Below are positions 23,224 to 30,516 of a stretch of 44,158 nucleotides of DNA, in pieces (positions within the stretch are counted from its first letter, which is position 1; each line of letters opens with the position of its first letter). The DNA is from a virus. The stretch spans positions 1 to 44,158 of the IMG/VR virus record IMGVR_UViG_3300020125_000141; one strand, given 5' to 3'. Made by a program: the position numbers and the translations under genes. The notes below the pieces were generated by a model, which saw only the letters and a list, made by a program, of their open reading frames with translations, ran no database searches and had not been told where the DNA came from.

Positions 23224-23226
23224 ACT
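23197..23226 (+). promoter_or_regulatory. Sigma70-type promoter of the plus-strand island
   Basis: Perfect TTGACA (23197-23202), 18-base spacer and CATACT (23221-23226). It would produce a leader of about 45 bases containing the dyad at 23247-23262. Confidence 0.62.
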
Positions 23227-23246
23227 ACATACAGATAGAAACTGAC

Positions 23247-23262
23247 GCTGGTAGTAACCAGC
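23247..23262. promoter_or_regulatory. Dyad in the leader of the plus-strand island
   Basis: GCTGGT-AGTA-ACCAGC, a 6-4-6 inverted repeat, between the promoter and the ribosome site (AAAGAGG). It could be an operator or an mRNA hairpin. Confidence 0.5.
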
Positions 23263-23278
23263 AAGAAAGAGGCCCTTG

Positions 23279-23485
23279 ATGGCAACCGAAAAGCAAGTCC
23301 GGTACACGATGTACCTCCTCTCCACGCGCGGATTTTCCACGCGCTACATGAATGCACAATTTAAGGCGCTCGGGGCGACGATGCGCGAACGCAGCGGAAT
23401 GGTCCAGGACTGGGTAGCATCTCGCGGATTCCGCGAAATCTCCAGCCTAATCGATAACCTCAAAGCAATGTCGGAGGTGCGGTAA
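23279..23485 (+). CDS. Small plus-strand protein (ATEKQ type)
   Basis: 68 residues, beginning MATEKQVRYTMYLLSTRGFS, with AAAGAGG upstream. The ATxKQ start and LGA core recall small helical proteins common on plasmids and phages, without a known function. The stop overlaps the next start (TAATG). Confidence 0.62.
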   Translation: MATEKQVRYTMYLLSTRGFSTRYMNAQFKALGATMRERSGMVQDWVASRGFREISSLIDNLKAMSEVR

Positions 23486-23856
23486 TGGCCGATCCCCTCA
23501 CCATCACAATGACCAACCGCCCACCAGTGAAAATTGACAAGGACAAATGGCCCGTGATCGCCTCCTCGAAAAGTTTTCAGGGCGAGCATGAGTTCCAAGC
23601 CAATTGGAAAAAGAAACTCACCGTCAGACAACACGCCGATGGGCGCACGATTATCTATGGGGTATACGAATCCTCGTATCGCGACAGCAGAGATCGGCGG
23701 GCTGGCGAAATGGTGCAATCGGATGGCACCACGGCGGATCTAGTGGGCGATACCGCCCCCATCATTGAGGCGATCATCCGCGTCGCCGGCTATCTTGAGT
23801 TTGATCGGCAATTGGCAGATGAGTGTATCGCGGATCTACCCGCAGTGGAGATCTAG
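23485..23856 (+). CDS. Conserved-looking hypothetical protein
   Basis: 123 residues. MADPLTITMTNRPPVKI, a DKWPVIA segment and VRQHADGRTIIYGVYESS appear to be a conserved accessory-gene family often found beside ATxKQ proteins. Function unknown. Translationally coupled to the gene above. Confidence 0.62.
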   Translation: MADPLTITMTNRPPVKIDKDKWPVIASSKSFQGEHEFQANWKKKLTVRQHADGRTIIYGVYESSYRDSRDRRAGEMVQSDGTTADLVGDTAPIIEAIIRVAGYLEFDRQLADECIADLPAVEI

Positions 23857-23877
23857 CCTGCATACTAGCCTGCATAC
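23854..23877 (+). repeat. Tandem 12-bp duplication
   Basis: TAGCCTGCATAC occurs twice in tandem (23854-23865 and 23866-23877), starting at the stop codon of the preceding gene. It probably arose by slippage. Confidence 0.9.
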
Positions 23878-23951
23878 CGGGCATTCTCACGTGGTGCGGA
23901 TGCCAGCACGACTGGAGGATCTGCCGCGCCCGCGTACAGATTGGCACCACG

Positions 23952-24077
23952 ATGGCCAAGCCTAAGCAATGGGGCGGCAAACGCCCCGGCTCCGGCCGCA
24001 AGCCCGTTGGACCGCGCTGCGCGTGCGGTGCGATGTCGCTCAAGCGAGCGCTCGGCAAACGCCACAAGTGTAAGTGA
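23952..24077 (+). CDS. Small basic Cys-containing protein
   Basis: 41 residues, MAKPKQWGGKRPGSGRKPVG, with CAC and a final HKCK. The GGKRPGSGRKP segment is a widespread nucleic-acid-binding-like motif in phage proteins. No ribosome site found. It ends just before a GC-rich hairpin. Confidence 0.5.
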   Translation: MAKPKQWGGKRPGSGRKPVGPRCACGAMSLKRALGKRHKCK

Positions 24078-24081
24078 TTGT

Positions 24082-24112
24082 GGGCCTACCGCTCGGAGGA
24101 AACAGTAGGCCC
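24082..24112 (+). terminator. Hairpin between convergent genes
   Basis: GGGCCTAC (24082-24089) pairs perfectly with GTAGGCCC (24105-24112) across a 15-base loop. There is no U tract, so termination is plausible but not canonical. Confidence 0.5.
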
Positions 24113-24146
24113 GTCGGAATGAAGGAACCTCGAACGATTCAGCTTA

Positions 24147-24491
24147 CTACGGAGTCGCCGGCGGTGCAAGGGGCTTTGCCGCTGCCTGAAGAGCCTGGAG
24201 AGCCTTTTCGCTCTCCTGCAGCATATTCAACGCTTTCACGATCTTCGTGACCTCGGCCGATACCGCCGCCTGGTCGATTCCGGGATGGGCCTCAGCCGTC
24301 GCCTGCGTCACCACGTCGTTTTTCTGAGCGCCCGCGCCCGCCGCGGGAAACGCCGCTTCGAGGATACCGATGAAGCTGAGTGCGGTTGCGAACGCCGAGC
24401 CAGCCGTTCCGGGAATTGCCGATGCCGCTTTCTGAACAACGGGATTGCTGGCGACATGCAAAAAGCTTTTGAATGCTGATAAGAAGCTCAT
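24147..24491 (-). CDS. Ala-rich helical hypothetical protein
   Basis: 114 residues, MSFLSAFKSFLHVASNPVVQ onward, helical with a possible amphipathic N-terminus and a Pro-rich end. Its promoter has a -10 box 7 bases from the ATG, so it is likely leaderless. No family recognised; it follows the replication block. Confidence 0.58.
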   Translation of the reverse strand: MSFLSAFKSFLHVASNPVVQKAASAIPGTAGSAFATALSFIGILEAAFPAAGAGAQKNDVVTQATAEAHPGIDQAAVSAEVTKIVKALNMLQESEKALQALQAAAKPLAPPATP

Positions 24492-24498
24492 GCAGGAG

Positions 24499-24507
24499 AG
24501 TGTATCA
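24499..24507 (-). promoter_or_regulatory. Extended -10 promoter of a leaderless gene
   Basis: TGA-TACACT (minus strand, -10 box 24499-24504) lies 7 bases before the ATG at 24491. The TGn extension may replace a -35 box. Confidence 0.55.
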
Positions 24508-24723
24508 CACCGCTCGCTCCAACACTTGGGCCTTCCTCGCCCAGATTATCCACTCGCTGAGTAGGACGATCTTCCACTGTCTCTGATACCCGTTGTCTCG
24601 GTAAAATCCAACCCAACCGCCGTGGGCGCGCTCAACTTCACGAATCACACAGCCGCCACTAGCAGTCTTGAATTCTCGGCTGATCGAATCTCCTGGTTTC
24701 GGATCAATGCGCGGGTCTCTCAC
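24505..24723 (-). CDS. Small hypothetical protein
   Basis: 72 residues with a Trp-rich middle (GGWVGFYRDNGYQRQWKIV). It overlaps the HNH gene by 4 bases (ATGA). No family recognised. Confidence 0.55.
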   Translation of the reverse strand: MRDPRIDPKPGDSISREFKTASGGCVIREVERAHGGWVGFYRDNGYQRQWKIVLLSEWIIWARKAQVLERAV

Positions 24724-25274
24724 AGCGCCTTAGCCTCCTCTTCGCATAACAGATTCATTTGCACTTCCGCTGCTTCGGGTGTGGGTTCTGGTTTTGGCTT
24801 CGCCATCCGCTTCCTCAGCGCCGCTGTCTCGGCTTTGTGGCACGGAATGCAGAGCGTGCGGAGGTTTTCTAATCCGTTGCCCCCGCCTTCTATCACCGGA
24901 ATGATGTGATCGCAGTCCCAGAATTTACCCGTGGATCGACCCTCTGGAATGCCGTGAGACCGAAGCCAGTCTCTTTCTGGCGATGTCATCGGCATACAGC
25001 CGAATAATCGATCATGCTGCGCGCTGAGGGCTTCCGTGTCGATCTCGCAAAGTGCGCACTTTCCTTTGTCCCTCTGCCACACCGCCGCGCAAATCACGCC
25101 CCAGTCAGCCGCCAAGCGATAATCACTCACGCACTGATTCGAGCACCAAGAGCGCCGCCGTCCTTCGACTTCCTTGCCACACCAACTGCACAGGCCCCGA
25201 CCATTCAGATTTTTACGCCCGATGAAGCCACGCGCCGCCAGAATCTCACCGCCAGTTGGAAAACGTGCGCTCAA
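24720..25274 (-). CDS. HNH endonuclease
   Basis: 184 residues from a TTG at 25274. Zinc knuckle CSWCGKEVEGRRRSWCSNQC, then WDCDHIIPVIEGGGNGLENL and LCIPCHKAETA, the beta-beta-alpha metal HNH core. A free nuclease of this kind may be involved in packaging, recombination or homing. The TTG start overlaps the upstream stop (TTGA). Confidence 0.82.
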   Translation of the reverse strand: MSARFPTGGEILAARGFIGRKNLNGRGLCSWCGKEVEGRRRSWCSNQCVSDYRLAADWGVICAAVWQRDKGKCALCEIDTEALSAQHDRLFGCMPMTSPERDWLRSHGIPEGRSTGKFWDCDHIIPVIEGGGNGLENLRTLCIPCHKAETAALRKRMAKPKPEPTPEAAEVQMNLLCEEEAKAL

Positions 25275-25444
25275 GCTTTAGCCTCCTCTTTCTCTCGCAA
25301 GTATTCCGCTCTCCGCGCTTTCTGTCGCTCGATTTGTGCCATACGCCGTTTACCGTGCTGCCATCCGCCGCGCCGATCCTTCCGCAGATCCGGGAGGTAC
25401 AGGTCCGCTGCCTCTCCGAGCTTGCGACGTGTCCGCGGGCTCAT
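25271..25444 (-). CDS. Small basic helical protein
   Basis: 57 residues, MSPRTRRKLGEAADLYLPDL then a charged helical end (RQKARRAEYLREKEEAKA). ATGA overlap with the previous gene and TTGA overlap with the HNH gene show it is part of the operon. A DNA- or RNA-binding role is possible. Confidence 0.6.
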   Translation of the reverse strand: MSPRTRRKLGEAADLYLPDLRKDRRGGWQHGKRRMAQIERQKARRAEYLREKEEAKA

Positions 25445-25629
25445 CTCAGCCGCTTCGCCTCCACTTTGTACACGCGATACTGCGCCGCGTAGTACAGATC
25501 GGTCGGTGGAGCTTTCACTTCGGCCAAATGCTTGTCCGCTTCCGCCTTGTCGTCATGCACTATGTCCGGACGGTCGCGCGCAATCTCATCGGCTTCTTTC
25601 TGGCTCACGGCTACTACGTAACCAGTCAT
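25441..25629 (-). CDS. Small hypothetical protein
   Basis: 62 residues, MTGYVVAVSQKEADEIARDR onward, with a beta-alpha start and a second half rich in Tyr and basic residues. ATGA overlaps on both sides. No family recognised. Confidence 0.57.
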   Translation of the reverse strand: MTGYVVAVSQKEADEIARDRPDIVHDDKAEADKHLAEVKAPPTDLYYAAQYRVYKVEAKRLR

Positions 25630-25856
25630 AGCTTCTGCGCCCTCCCTTTTCCCTGCGATCTGTGCAATGCCTTTACTTCAGCGTCCGAAAGTTCGAGCCA
25701 TAATCCGGCAGTGTGCTTCGATTCGGCGATGTTTGCGCCACACGTCCCGCACACGTTCAGGTCTTTCGCCGACACCGCACCGCTCCGATGCAAGATAGCT
25801 GGATGGTGCAACTCAACTCCCACCTTTTCGTGAGCCGCGATTTGGTTATCCGTCAT
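25626..25856 (-). CDS. Small protein with one CxxC and a His
   Basis: 76 residues, with NVCGTCGANIAESKHTAGLW as a partial zinc-ribbon-like site. A 12-codon mini-ORF (25891-25853) overlaps its start. No family recognised. Confidence 0.55.
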   Translation of the reverse strand: MTDNQIAAHEKVGVELHHPAILHRSGAVSAKDLNVCGTCGANIAESKHTAGLWLELSDAEVKALHRSQGKGRAQKL

Positions 25857-25887
25857 TTCTGCGCCCTCCCGAGCGCCGCCGCTTCGC

Positions 25888-26097
25888 TCATCGCCGCTCG
25901 TTTATCCAGGCTTGTGCCGTGCCCTCTTCGTCCGGCAAGAGAAACGGCGGTTTTGCGCGTGATCGGTCCACTGCCGCAACACGCTGCGCGTGATCAGCAC
26001 GTCCGCACAATTCGGTTACCTGCTTCGCGTTTAGCGGCACACCTTCCGGCATGACGATGTGCTCCAAATGCACCATCAGTTTTGAGTTTACGGTCAT
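25888..26097 (-). CDS. Small hypothetical protein
   Basis: 69 residues from the ATG at 26097, with an ATGA overlap on the upstream gene. The sequence ends in LPDEEGTAQAWINERR. No family recognised. Confidence 0.55.
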   Translation of the reverse strand: MTVNSKLMVHLEHIVMPEGVPLNAKQVTELCGRADHAQRVAAVDRSRAKPPFLLPDEEGTAQAWINERR

Positions 26098-26303
26098 CGC
26101 GCCCCTTTCGCCTGCTCTCGCAACGCCACGCACTCGCGCATTGTTTCCACCAGCACGAGTGTTTTCTCGCGTTCCTTTTCCAGCCACCATACCCGATATC
26201 GAGCTAGCCAATCTGGACCCTCTGCTCTGCGCCGCTCTGAATTCCCACATGTCAGCGCCTCTATCAAATCAGCGGCCTCTTCAAGCAATTCTTCGGCTGT
26301 CAT
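26094..26303 (-). CDS. Small helical protein
   Basis: 69 residues from the ATG at 26303 (one-base overlap, TGATG, with the initiator stop). Two helices with acidic (MTAEELLEEAADLIEAL) then basic faces. No family recognised. Confidence 0.58.
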   Translation of the reverse strand: MTAEELLEEAADLIEALTCGNSERRRAEGPDWLARYRVWWLEKEREKTLVLVETMRECVALREQAKGAR

Positions 26304-26944
26304 CACCCATTTCCTTTCGTCTGCCGCCTGATCCAATTCTCACCCGTCGCTGGCTTCCGCCGCATCCCGACCTCGCGCGCAATCTCCACGATCAGCCCCC
26401 AACTCTTCGCCCGCTGAAGAGCCGGTCGCGCCCGCTCTACAAACACCGCCCAATTCTCCGCCGTCTGCAAGAGTCCCGCAACCCGCTGTATCGTGCCTTC
26501 GTCGGGCCGGACTCCTTCCCTCAGTTTCTCACCGCGGAAGTTGACGTAAGCCCCCAGTTCGATGCCTTCCATGTTTTCCCTCACAGTGCTGAGGATTGCT
26601 GGCTGTGCCTCTTCAGCCAGTTCTAAGTACTCAGTACCTACACTCTTAGGGCGGTCGCAATCACGGGCCATTTTTCGCGAATCACGGGCCAAAACCGGTC
26701 GATCACGGGCCACTTTTAAATCACGGGCCAAAATCCAATCTACTGCGTTGAGCACCTTGATCTTAGACGGCGTTCCGTTTCCCCCACCCAGACATTCTAT
26801 CCACTGGATTTTCACAAGTTGTTTGATCGCCCGGCGAACACTTCTCTCAGATCGCCGGACGGCCTTAGCCAGCCGCGCACGGGTCGGACGCTCTTCGTTG
26901 ATGCCAGTTAGGAATGCCATACAGCGGAGTGCCAGCGGACTCAA
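26303..26944 (-). CDS. Replication initiator-like protein with winged helix
   Basis: 213 residues from a TTG at 26944 (TTGA overlap); an ATG at 26920 is the alternative. Residues about 20-55 (RARLAKAVRRSERSVRRAIKQLV then a short wing) form a winged helix. Residues 73-95 contain four ARD triplets, encoded by the four iterons. The C-terminal half is helical and Arg-rich. Lambda O protein shows the same plan: the initiator binds iterons within its own gene. Function is inferred from this plan and the fold. Confidence 0.68.
   Translation of the reverse strand: MSPLALRCMAFLTGINEERPTRARLAKAVRRSERSVRRAIKQLVKIQWIECLGGGNGTPSKIKVLNAVDWILARDLKVARDRPVLARDSRKMARDCDRPKSVGTEYLELAEEAQPAILSTVRENMEGIELGAYVNFRGEKLREGVRPDEGTIQRVAGLLQTAENWAVFVERARPALQRAKSWGLIVEIAREVGMRRKPATGENWIRRQTKGNG
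26660..26730. repeat. Four 11-bp iterons, candidate replication origin
   Basis: ATCACGGGCCA occurs exactly four times, starting at 26660, 26681, 26702 and 26720 (spacing 21, 21, 18). They lie inside the initiator-like gene in the same orientation. About two helical turns separate each, as expected for an initiator array. Short AT-rich runs lie between them. Confidence 0.8.
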
Positions 26945-27375
26945 GCGGCTTCCCTCCCGTGAAACTTAGTGTGGCAAACTTCGCAAAGGGTTATCAGGTC
27001 CCGAAGATGCAGTTGCTCTTCGCCGCGATGCTCGTAGGTACGATGGTGAACATGCAGACTCTGATTCGAGCAACAGAGCATGCACATATACCCATCGCGG
27101 AATAAAACCTTTTCACGGACCTCCTGCCAGTGACCGGTGAGCAGATAATCAGGGTAGGGCATGCTAGAGAGGGTGGCGACCGTCTCCGGTTTCTTCCGGT
27201 GCGGCATCACACCGGCCCGCTCAAAAGCACGAATGTGGGTATCTACGAGTTCAGGACTCAACCCCAGAAGTAGATGGATCGCGATTTTCTCGCGCGCTGG
27301 ATGGTACTCAGCCTGCTCGTAGACAATCTCAAGAATGTTTATTGCTCTTCGGACGCTGTCCGTGAGACTCGCCAT
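26941..27375 (-). CDS. HNH endonuclease with helical N-terminus
   Basis: 144 residues. N-terminal helices (about 1-70), then WQEVREKVLFRDGYMCMLC and LHVHHRTYEHRGEE... LITLCEVCHTKFH, an HNH core with two CxxC-type zinc pairs. A GGAGG ribosome site precedes the ATG. It precedes the initiator; an anchor nuclease or homing role is possible. Confidence 0.8.
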   Translation of the reverse strand: MASLTDSVRRAINILEIVYEQAEYHPAREKIAIHLLLGLSPELVDTHIRAFERAGVMPHRKKPETVATLSSMPYPDYLLTGHWQEVREKVLFRDGYMCMLCCSNQSLHVHHRTYEHRGEEQLHLRDLITLCEVCHTKFHGREAA

Positions 27376-27459
27376 AAATCCTCCACCAAGGATTCTCGCG
27401 GGGGCCGTGTGGTGGCACGACCCGGAGTCCGCGAGGCATCAGATTTACCGGACAGCCCC

Positions 27460-27489
27460 ATAATACCAGAGGTCTCCCCTAAACTTCAA
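27460..27489 (-). promoter_or_regulatory. Promoter for the replication-initiator operon
   Basis: TTGAAG (27484-27489), 18-base spacer and TATTAT (27460-27465) on the minus strand, with a leader of about 80 bases and a GGAGG site before the HNH gene. This promoter is not associated with the palindrome. Confidence 0.6.
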
Positions 27490-27493
27490 CTCC

Positions 27494-27649
27494 TCAGTTC
27501 TTGGCCTCGTTACCGCACTGCTTTTGCATCGCTAAGAAATCGAGCCAGAAGGCCAGCTCAGCGAGACAGTTTTCGCAACAGAAGAAATCGAATCCCTCCT
27601 GTGGCTCGCCACGCGACTCGCAATCTTTACAGACACACTTCTGTATCAT
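27494..27649 (-). CDS. Small Cys-rich protein (zinc-ribbon-like)
   Basis: 51 residues. CVCKDC and FFCCENC give six Cys, enough for a zinc site. It starts at the ATG at 27649 with GGAGA 8 bases upstream. Role unknown; part of the early operon. Confidence 0.6.
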   Translation of the reverse strand: MIQKCVCKDCESRGEPQEGFDFFCCENCLAELAFWLDFLAMQKQCGNEAKN

Positions 27650-27662
27650 GCAAGCGTCTCCC

Positions 27663-27857
27663 CTACTCCGCAAGCCCCTCCCGCTCCAGTCTCCGCTGCC
27701 GGCCTGCCGCCAAAGCATTCAGCGCATCGCGACGCCTCTGCCTGAGCATCTGATGGTATGCGGCGGCGCGAATCTGGGCACGAGATTTCCGCCCCCGAGG
27801 CCATTTGACGCGCTTGGGCACATAGAGAGAGCCGATAGCGTAGGGACGGCTTTTCAT
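27663..27857 (-). CDS. Small basic protein
   Basis: 64 residues from the ATG at 27857 (ATGA overlap), Arg-rich (KRVKWPRGRKSRAQIR, RQRRRDAL). Probably nucleic-acid-binding. No family recognised. Confidence 0.58.
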   Translation of the reverse strand: MKSRPYAIGSLYVPKRVKWPRGRKSRAQIRAAAYHQMLRQRRRDALNALAAGRQRRLEREGLAE

Positions 27858-28372
27858 TGCTTTGGCACCAGGATAGTGATTTTGGTGCTGGTCGGGTCGA
27901 TGACCTCCGCCTGTGAGCATTCCTGTCTTCCGGGGCATTCCACCAAATCGATAACAGAGAGGCATCCGGTAATCGCCACTCCGTTGCGGAGCACTCGGAG
28001 GCAGGCTACTGGCGGGATCGCCGGCGGGGGGGTTGGCGGGCCGCTAATGCACTCGAACGGCTTGGATGAGCCCTGAACGTATGGCGAGTCCTGGAAGTAG
28101 TAGGCTAGCCACTTGCCGGGCGTGGTGGCAAGGGTGGCCGAAACCCCGGACTGAACCGGGCCCGCCTGCATGGTTGCGATGTCGAAGCCGGGCGCCGGGA
28201 ACTTCAAGGGCATGGTGTGGCCATCGGCCGCCGGCTCGATGCGGACGAAGATGTTCGGATGCTGGGGGTCCACTACCGTCACTGTGGCGGAGGTGCCGGG
28301 AGCTGGGCAACTCACCTGGATCTGTCCGAACACTGGACAGGCAAGAAGGAAAGCGAGCAGTGCGCGGGTCAT
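27854..28372 (-). CDS. Sec-exported protein
   Basis: 172 residues. MTRALLAFLLACPVFGQ is a Sec signal peptide. The mature domain is beta-rich and Pro-rich with several Cys (probably disulphides), including a GPPTPPPAIPP linker. An exported protein in the early operon suggests action in the periplasm or on the cell surface, such as exclusion. No family recognised. Confidence 0.62.
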   Translation of the reverse strand: MTRALLAFLLACPVFGQIQVSCPAPGTSATVTVVDPQHPNIFVRIEPAADGHTMPLKFPAPGFDIATMQAGPVQSGVSATLATTPGKWLAYYFQDSPYVQGSSKPFECISGPPTPPPAIPPVACLRVLRNGVAITGCLSVIDLVECPGRQECSQAEVIDPTSTKITILVPKQ

Positions 28373-28584
28373 CGGCTCTCCATTATTGGGCGCATGATCC
28401 CGCCAAAAAGATCACACCTGCGATTCATGCAGACTCCCAACTTGCCCAACGATCCCTTGCAGCTTGGGCACTGCTTTTTATTGGCAGTTGCCTTACCGCT
28501 GGAGCCTTTGGCTTTGGAGCGGTTGATTCCAGCCTGTAATGGCTCATCAGATCCTTGAAAATAAATCCGTGGGTTTAGAATCAT
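28369..28584 (-). CDS. Zinc-ribbon-like protein
   Basis: 71 residues. A flexible Lys/Ser-rich middle, then CPSCKGSLGKLGVCMNRRC, a short CxxC...CxxxxC site. ATGA overlaps on both sides. No family recognised. Confidence 0.6.
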   Translation of the reverse strand: MILNPRIYFQGSDEPLQAGINRSKAKGSSGKATANKKQCPSCKGSLGKLGVCMNRRCDLFGGIMRPIMESR

Positions 28585-28769
28585 CGTTTACATCCGCTCT
28601 CCCTCGCCACCCTCAGGCACTCCTGCTCATTCACCCCGCGCGATAGCAGCAGGGTGTAGATTTCGTCGGGCGTCTCCTGATGCGCCACTTGCCGATGGCA
28701 TCTGCATTGCACATCTGCACATTTCTCGTCACCGTAGCACCCACAAAAAGGGCATTCTAGGTAGCTCAT
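28581..28769 (-). CDS. Zinc-ribbon-like protein
   Basis: 62 residues from the ATG at 28769. LECPFCGCYGDEKCADVQC followed by RCHRQVAH provides Cys and His ligands. Overlaps both neighbours in ATGA. No family recognised. Confidence 0.6.
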   Translation of the reverse strand: MSYLECPFCGCYGDEKCADVQCRCHRQVAHQETPDEIYTLLLSRGVNEQECLRVARESGCKR

Positions 28770-29116
28770 CGCCGATGCGACTCCTTCATGATGGGCAACT
28801 CCTCCCGATGGAAGTGGGTGGATGGCTGGGCCTCGCCGGTTTCGAGCACCAAAGGCCCGATGATCTTGGCGCACCAGTGGGATTCCCCTCCAGCAATGCG
28901 ATGCACGCCCTTGACTGGTATAGATCCAGCCATGCATAGCCCGCAGAAAGGTTCCGTGGGCTTATCGGGAGTGCTTGGCTCAGCGGAATTGCACGCAAGA
29001 CAGGGGATCTTACAGGATTCGTCACAAGTGCCCATAGCTGGCCACCAAGTACCCGTCTTGGCACAGAGATACTTGCGGCCACCACACGCCGAACAATCGT
29101 CCTCGTATCGGCTCAT
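28766..29116 (-). CDS. Cys-rich protein with several zinc sites
   Basis: 116 residues with CSACGGRKYLCAKTG, CDESCKIPCLAC and CGLC, plus a W-C near the C-terminus. Two zinc sites are likely. ATGA overlaps on both sides. No family recognised. Confidence 0.58.
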   Translation of the reverse strand: MSRYEDDCSACGGRKYLCAKTGTWWPAMGTCDESCKIPCLACNSAEPSTPDKPTEPFCGLCMAGSIPVKGVHRIAGGESHWCAKIIGPLVLETGEAQPSTHFHREELPIMKESHRR

Positions 29117-29598
29117 CGGATATCCTTTCGCTCATCCCACCAGGTTAACGCGAGTGCAAGTGCCGCCCATGCATCGCCAGCCACGCCGAACAGCGGCCCT
29201 GGATTCGCCTTCCGACCAATTGCCGCTTCCTTGCCACCAAACCGATCGATGATGGCTTGCCGGATGTTCGGGTCTTTCGCCCGCATCGAGCCACAGAGGT
29301 GCATCTTCACTTCCGCGCGCTTCATCAGTGCACATTTCTCGGCGCCGTAGGCTTCCATGAACCGCCCGATCCACACGCACGTGTCAAAAACTTCCGCGCC
29401 CGCCGGCATTCCCGTACCATAGTGCCCGATCATCTCAATCACGCATGGATCGGGATCGGGCGAGATTCGATTCTTCAATACCTGAAGCGTGTTGATAACC
29501 TCCCAATTCTCCGCGTAGTCCTTTCGGACGATCCGCTCGCCGTCCCAGATCAGCATGGCGCTGCTCACGGGACCGGGATCAATCGCGATGACGCTCAT
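29113..29598 (-). CDS. RuvC-like Holliday junction resolvase
   Basis: 161 residues. D7 (AIDPGP), E55 (VIEMIG) and D142 (GDAWAA) match the RuvC acidic triad, with the usual RNase H strand order. It resolves branched DNA during replication and packaging. Phage relatives are often encoded with SSB and the Gp157-like protein. Confidence 0.82.
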   Translation of the reverse strand: MSVIAIDPGPVSSAMLIWDGERIVRKDYAENWEVINTLQVLKNRISPDPDPCVIEMIGHYGTGMPAGAEVFDTCVWIGRFMEAYGAEKCALMKRAEVKMHLCGSMRAKDPNIRQAIIDRFGGKEAAIGRKANPGPLFGVAGDAWAALALALTWWDERKDIR

Positions 29599-29801
29599 CT
29601 TCCTTGACCCATCCAGCGGCTCAAAGCTTTACTCGCGCACGATTCCGAACAGATGTGTTCAACACCGTCCTGATCGGCCAAGTCGTCGTCCCAGTCCATC
29701 AGTATGAAGTGGTCCGTAGTCTTGTCCCGCAAACGCCAGTGGTTCGTTGCGCCCTTGTCCGCGCCGCAATAATCACACGTGTAAGGGCTTGAGCGTTTCA
29801 T
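29595..29801 (-). CDS. Zinc-ribbon-like protein
   Basis: 68 residues. CDYCGADKG near the start and ICSESCASKA near the end form a two-pair zinc site. ATGA overlaps on both sides. No family recognised. Confidence 0.6.
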   Translation of the reverse strand: MKRSSPYTCDYCGADKGATNHWRLRDKTTDHFILMDWDDDLADQDGVEHICSESCASKALSRWMGQGR

Positions 29802-29938
29802 ACGCGGTCGTCTCCGATGTCGTCTTTATCCTCAGGGTCGCAGTCGTGAATACAATCCTCTGCTTCCAGATCGTTGTCGTGATCTTCGATATCGCCATTG
29901 CAAGTACATGCTTGGCCGCATTCAGGACAGGTGTGCAT
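29798..29938 (-). CDS. Acidic Cys-rich small protein
   Basis: 46 residues. MHTCPECGQACTCNG begins a Cys-rich site, followed by a highly acidic tail (about 17 Asp/Glu). The tail could mimic DNA or bind metals. ATG overlaps the upstream stop (TGATG). Confidence 0.57.
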   Translation of the reverse strand: MHTCPECGQACTCNGDIEDHDNDLEAEDCIHDCDPEDKDDIGDDRV

Positions 29939-30141
29939 CACTTCGTCTCCAAGAGGCTCGGCTGCTCTGCCTTCCGCTTCGTGCCCTTGTCGCTTCTCTC
30001 CCGGCGCCGCGGCTGCGCTTCCATGCGCGCTTGGATGATTCCCTCGCAGACATGGAAGGTGTCCCGCGCCTGGTCCAGATCCGTGCGGGCGAACCACATG
30101 CGGATGTCCCGCTCATCGGGCTGTACTCGTACCTCAGCCAT
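29938..30141 (-). CDS. Small hypothetical protein
   Basis: 67 residues. MAEVRVQPDERDIRMWFART then a basic C-terminus (RRRERSDKGTKRKAEQ). Overlaps the upstream gene by 8 bases. No family recognised. Confidence 0.55.
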   Translation of the reverse strand: MAEVRVQPDERDIRMWFARTDLDQARDTFHVCEGIIQARMEAQPRRRERSDKGTKRKAEQPSLLETK

Positions 30142-30484
30142 TGTCGGCTTCCTCGGCTGTATCCTCTGCCTGCTCGCGAGAGATTAACCGAAGTTGGTCT
30201 TCGGCTTCTTTCGCCGCCGCCTTGCTCGGAGGCGTGATCTCGATGTTGATAGGCGATTTCTTGACGGCGTGCAAAAGCTGGTGCATTTCGGCTTCCGCGT
30301 CGAGCATCGTAATCGCGAAGCTCACCAGCATCTGCTCATCGTCTTTGTGCCGCTTGATGTTGACTCCGGACAATCGCAGCGGTCGGATGAACACGCCTTT
30401 GTCGGTCTTCGTAAGTGCGTCACCTCCGAATTTACCGGACCAGCTTCGGAAGTTCGCGTTAATCAAACGGATTTTCTTTGCCAC
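30134..30484 (-). CDS. Hypothetical replication-module protein
   Basis: 116 residues, beta-rich N-terminus (KIRLINANFRSWSGKFGGDA) and a helical acidic C-terminus. It lies directly after the Gp157-like gene. Function unknown, perhaps recombination-associated. Confidence 0.57.
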   Translation of the reverse strand: MAKKIRLINANFRSWSGKFGGDALTKTDKGVFIRPLRLSGVNIKRHKDDEQMLVSFAITMLDAEAEMHQLLHAVKKSPINIEITPPSKAAAKEAEDQLRLISREQAEDTAEEADNG

Positions 30485-30516
30485 TTAGGACCTCTCCCTC
30501 TGCGCTGTTAGCGCTC

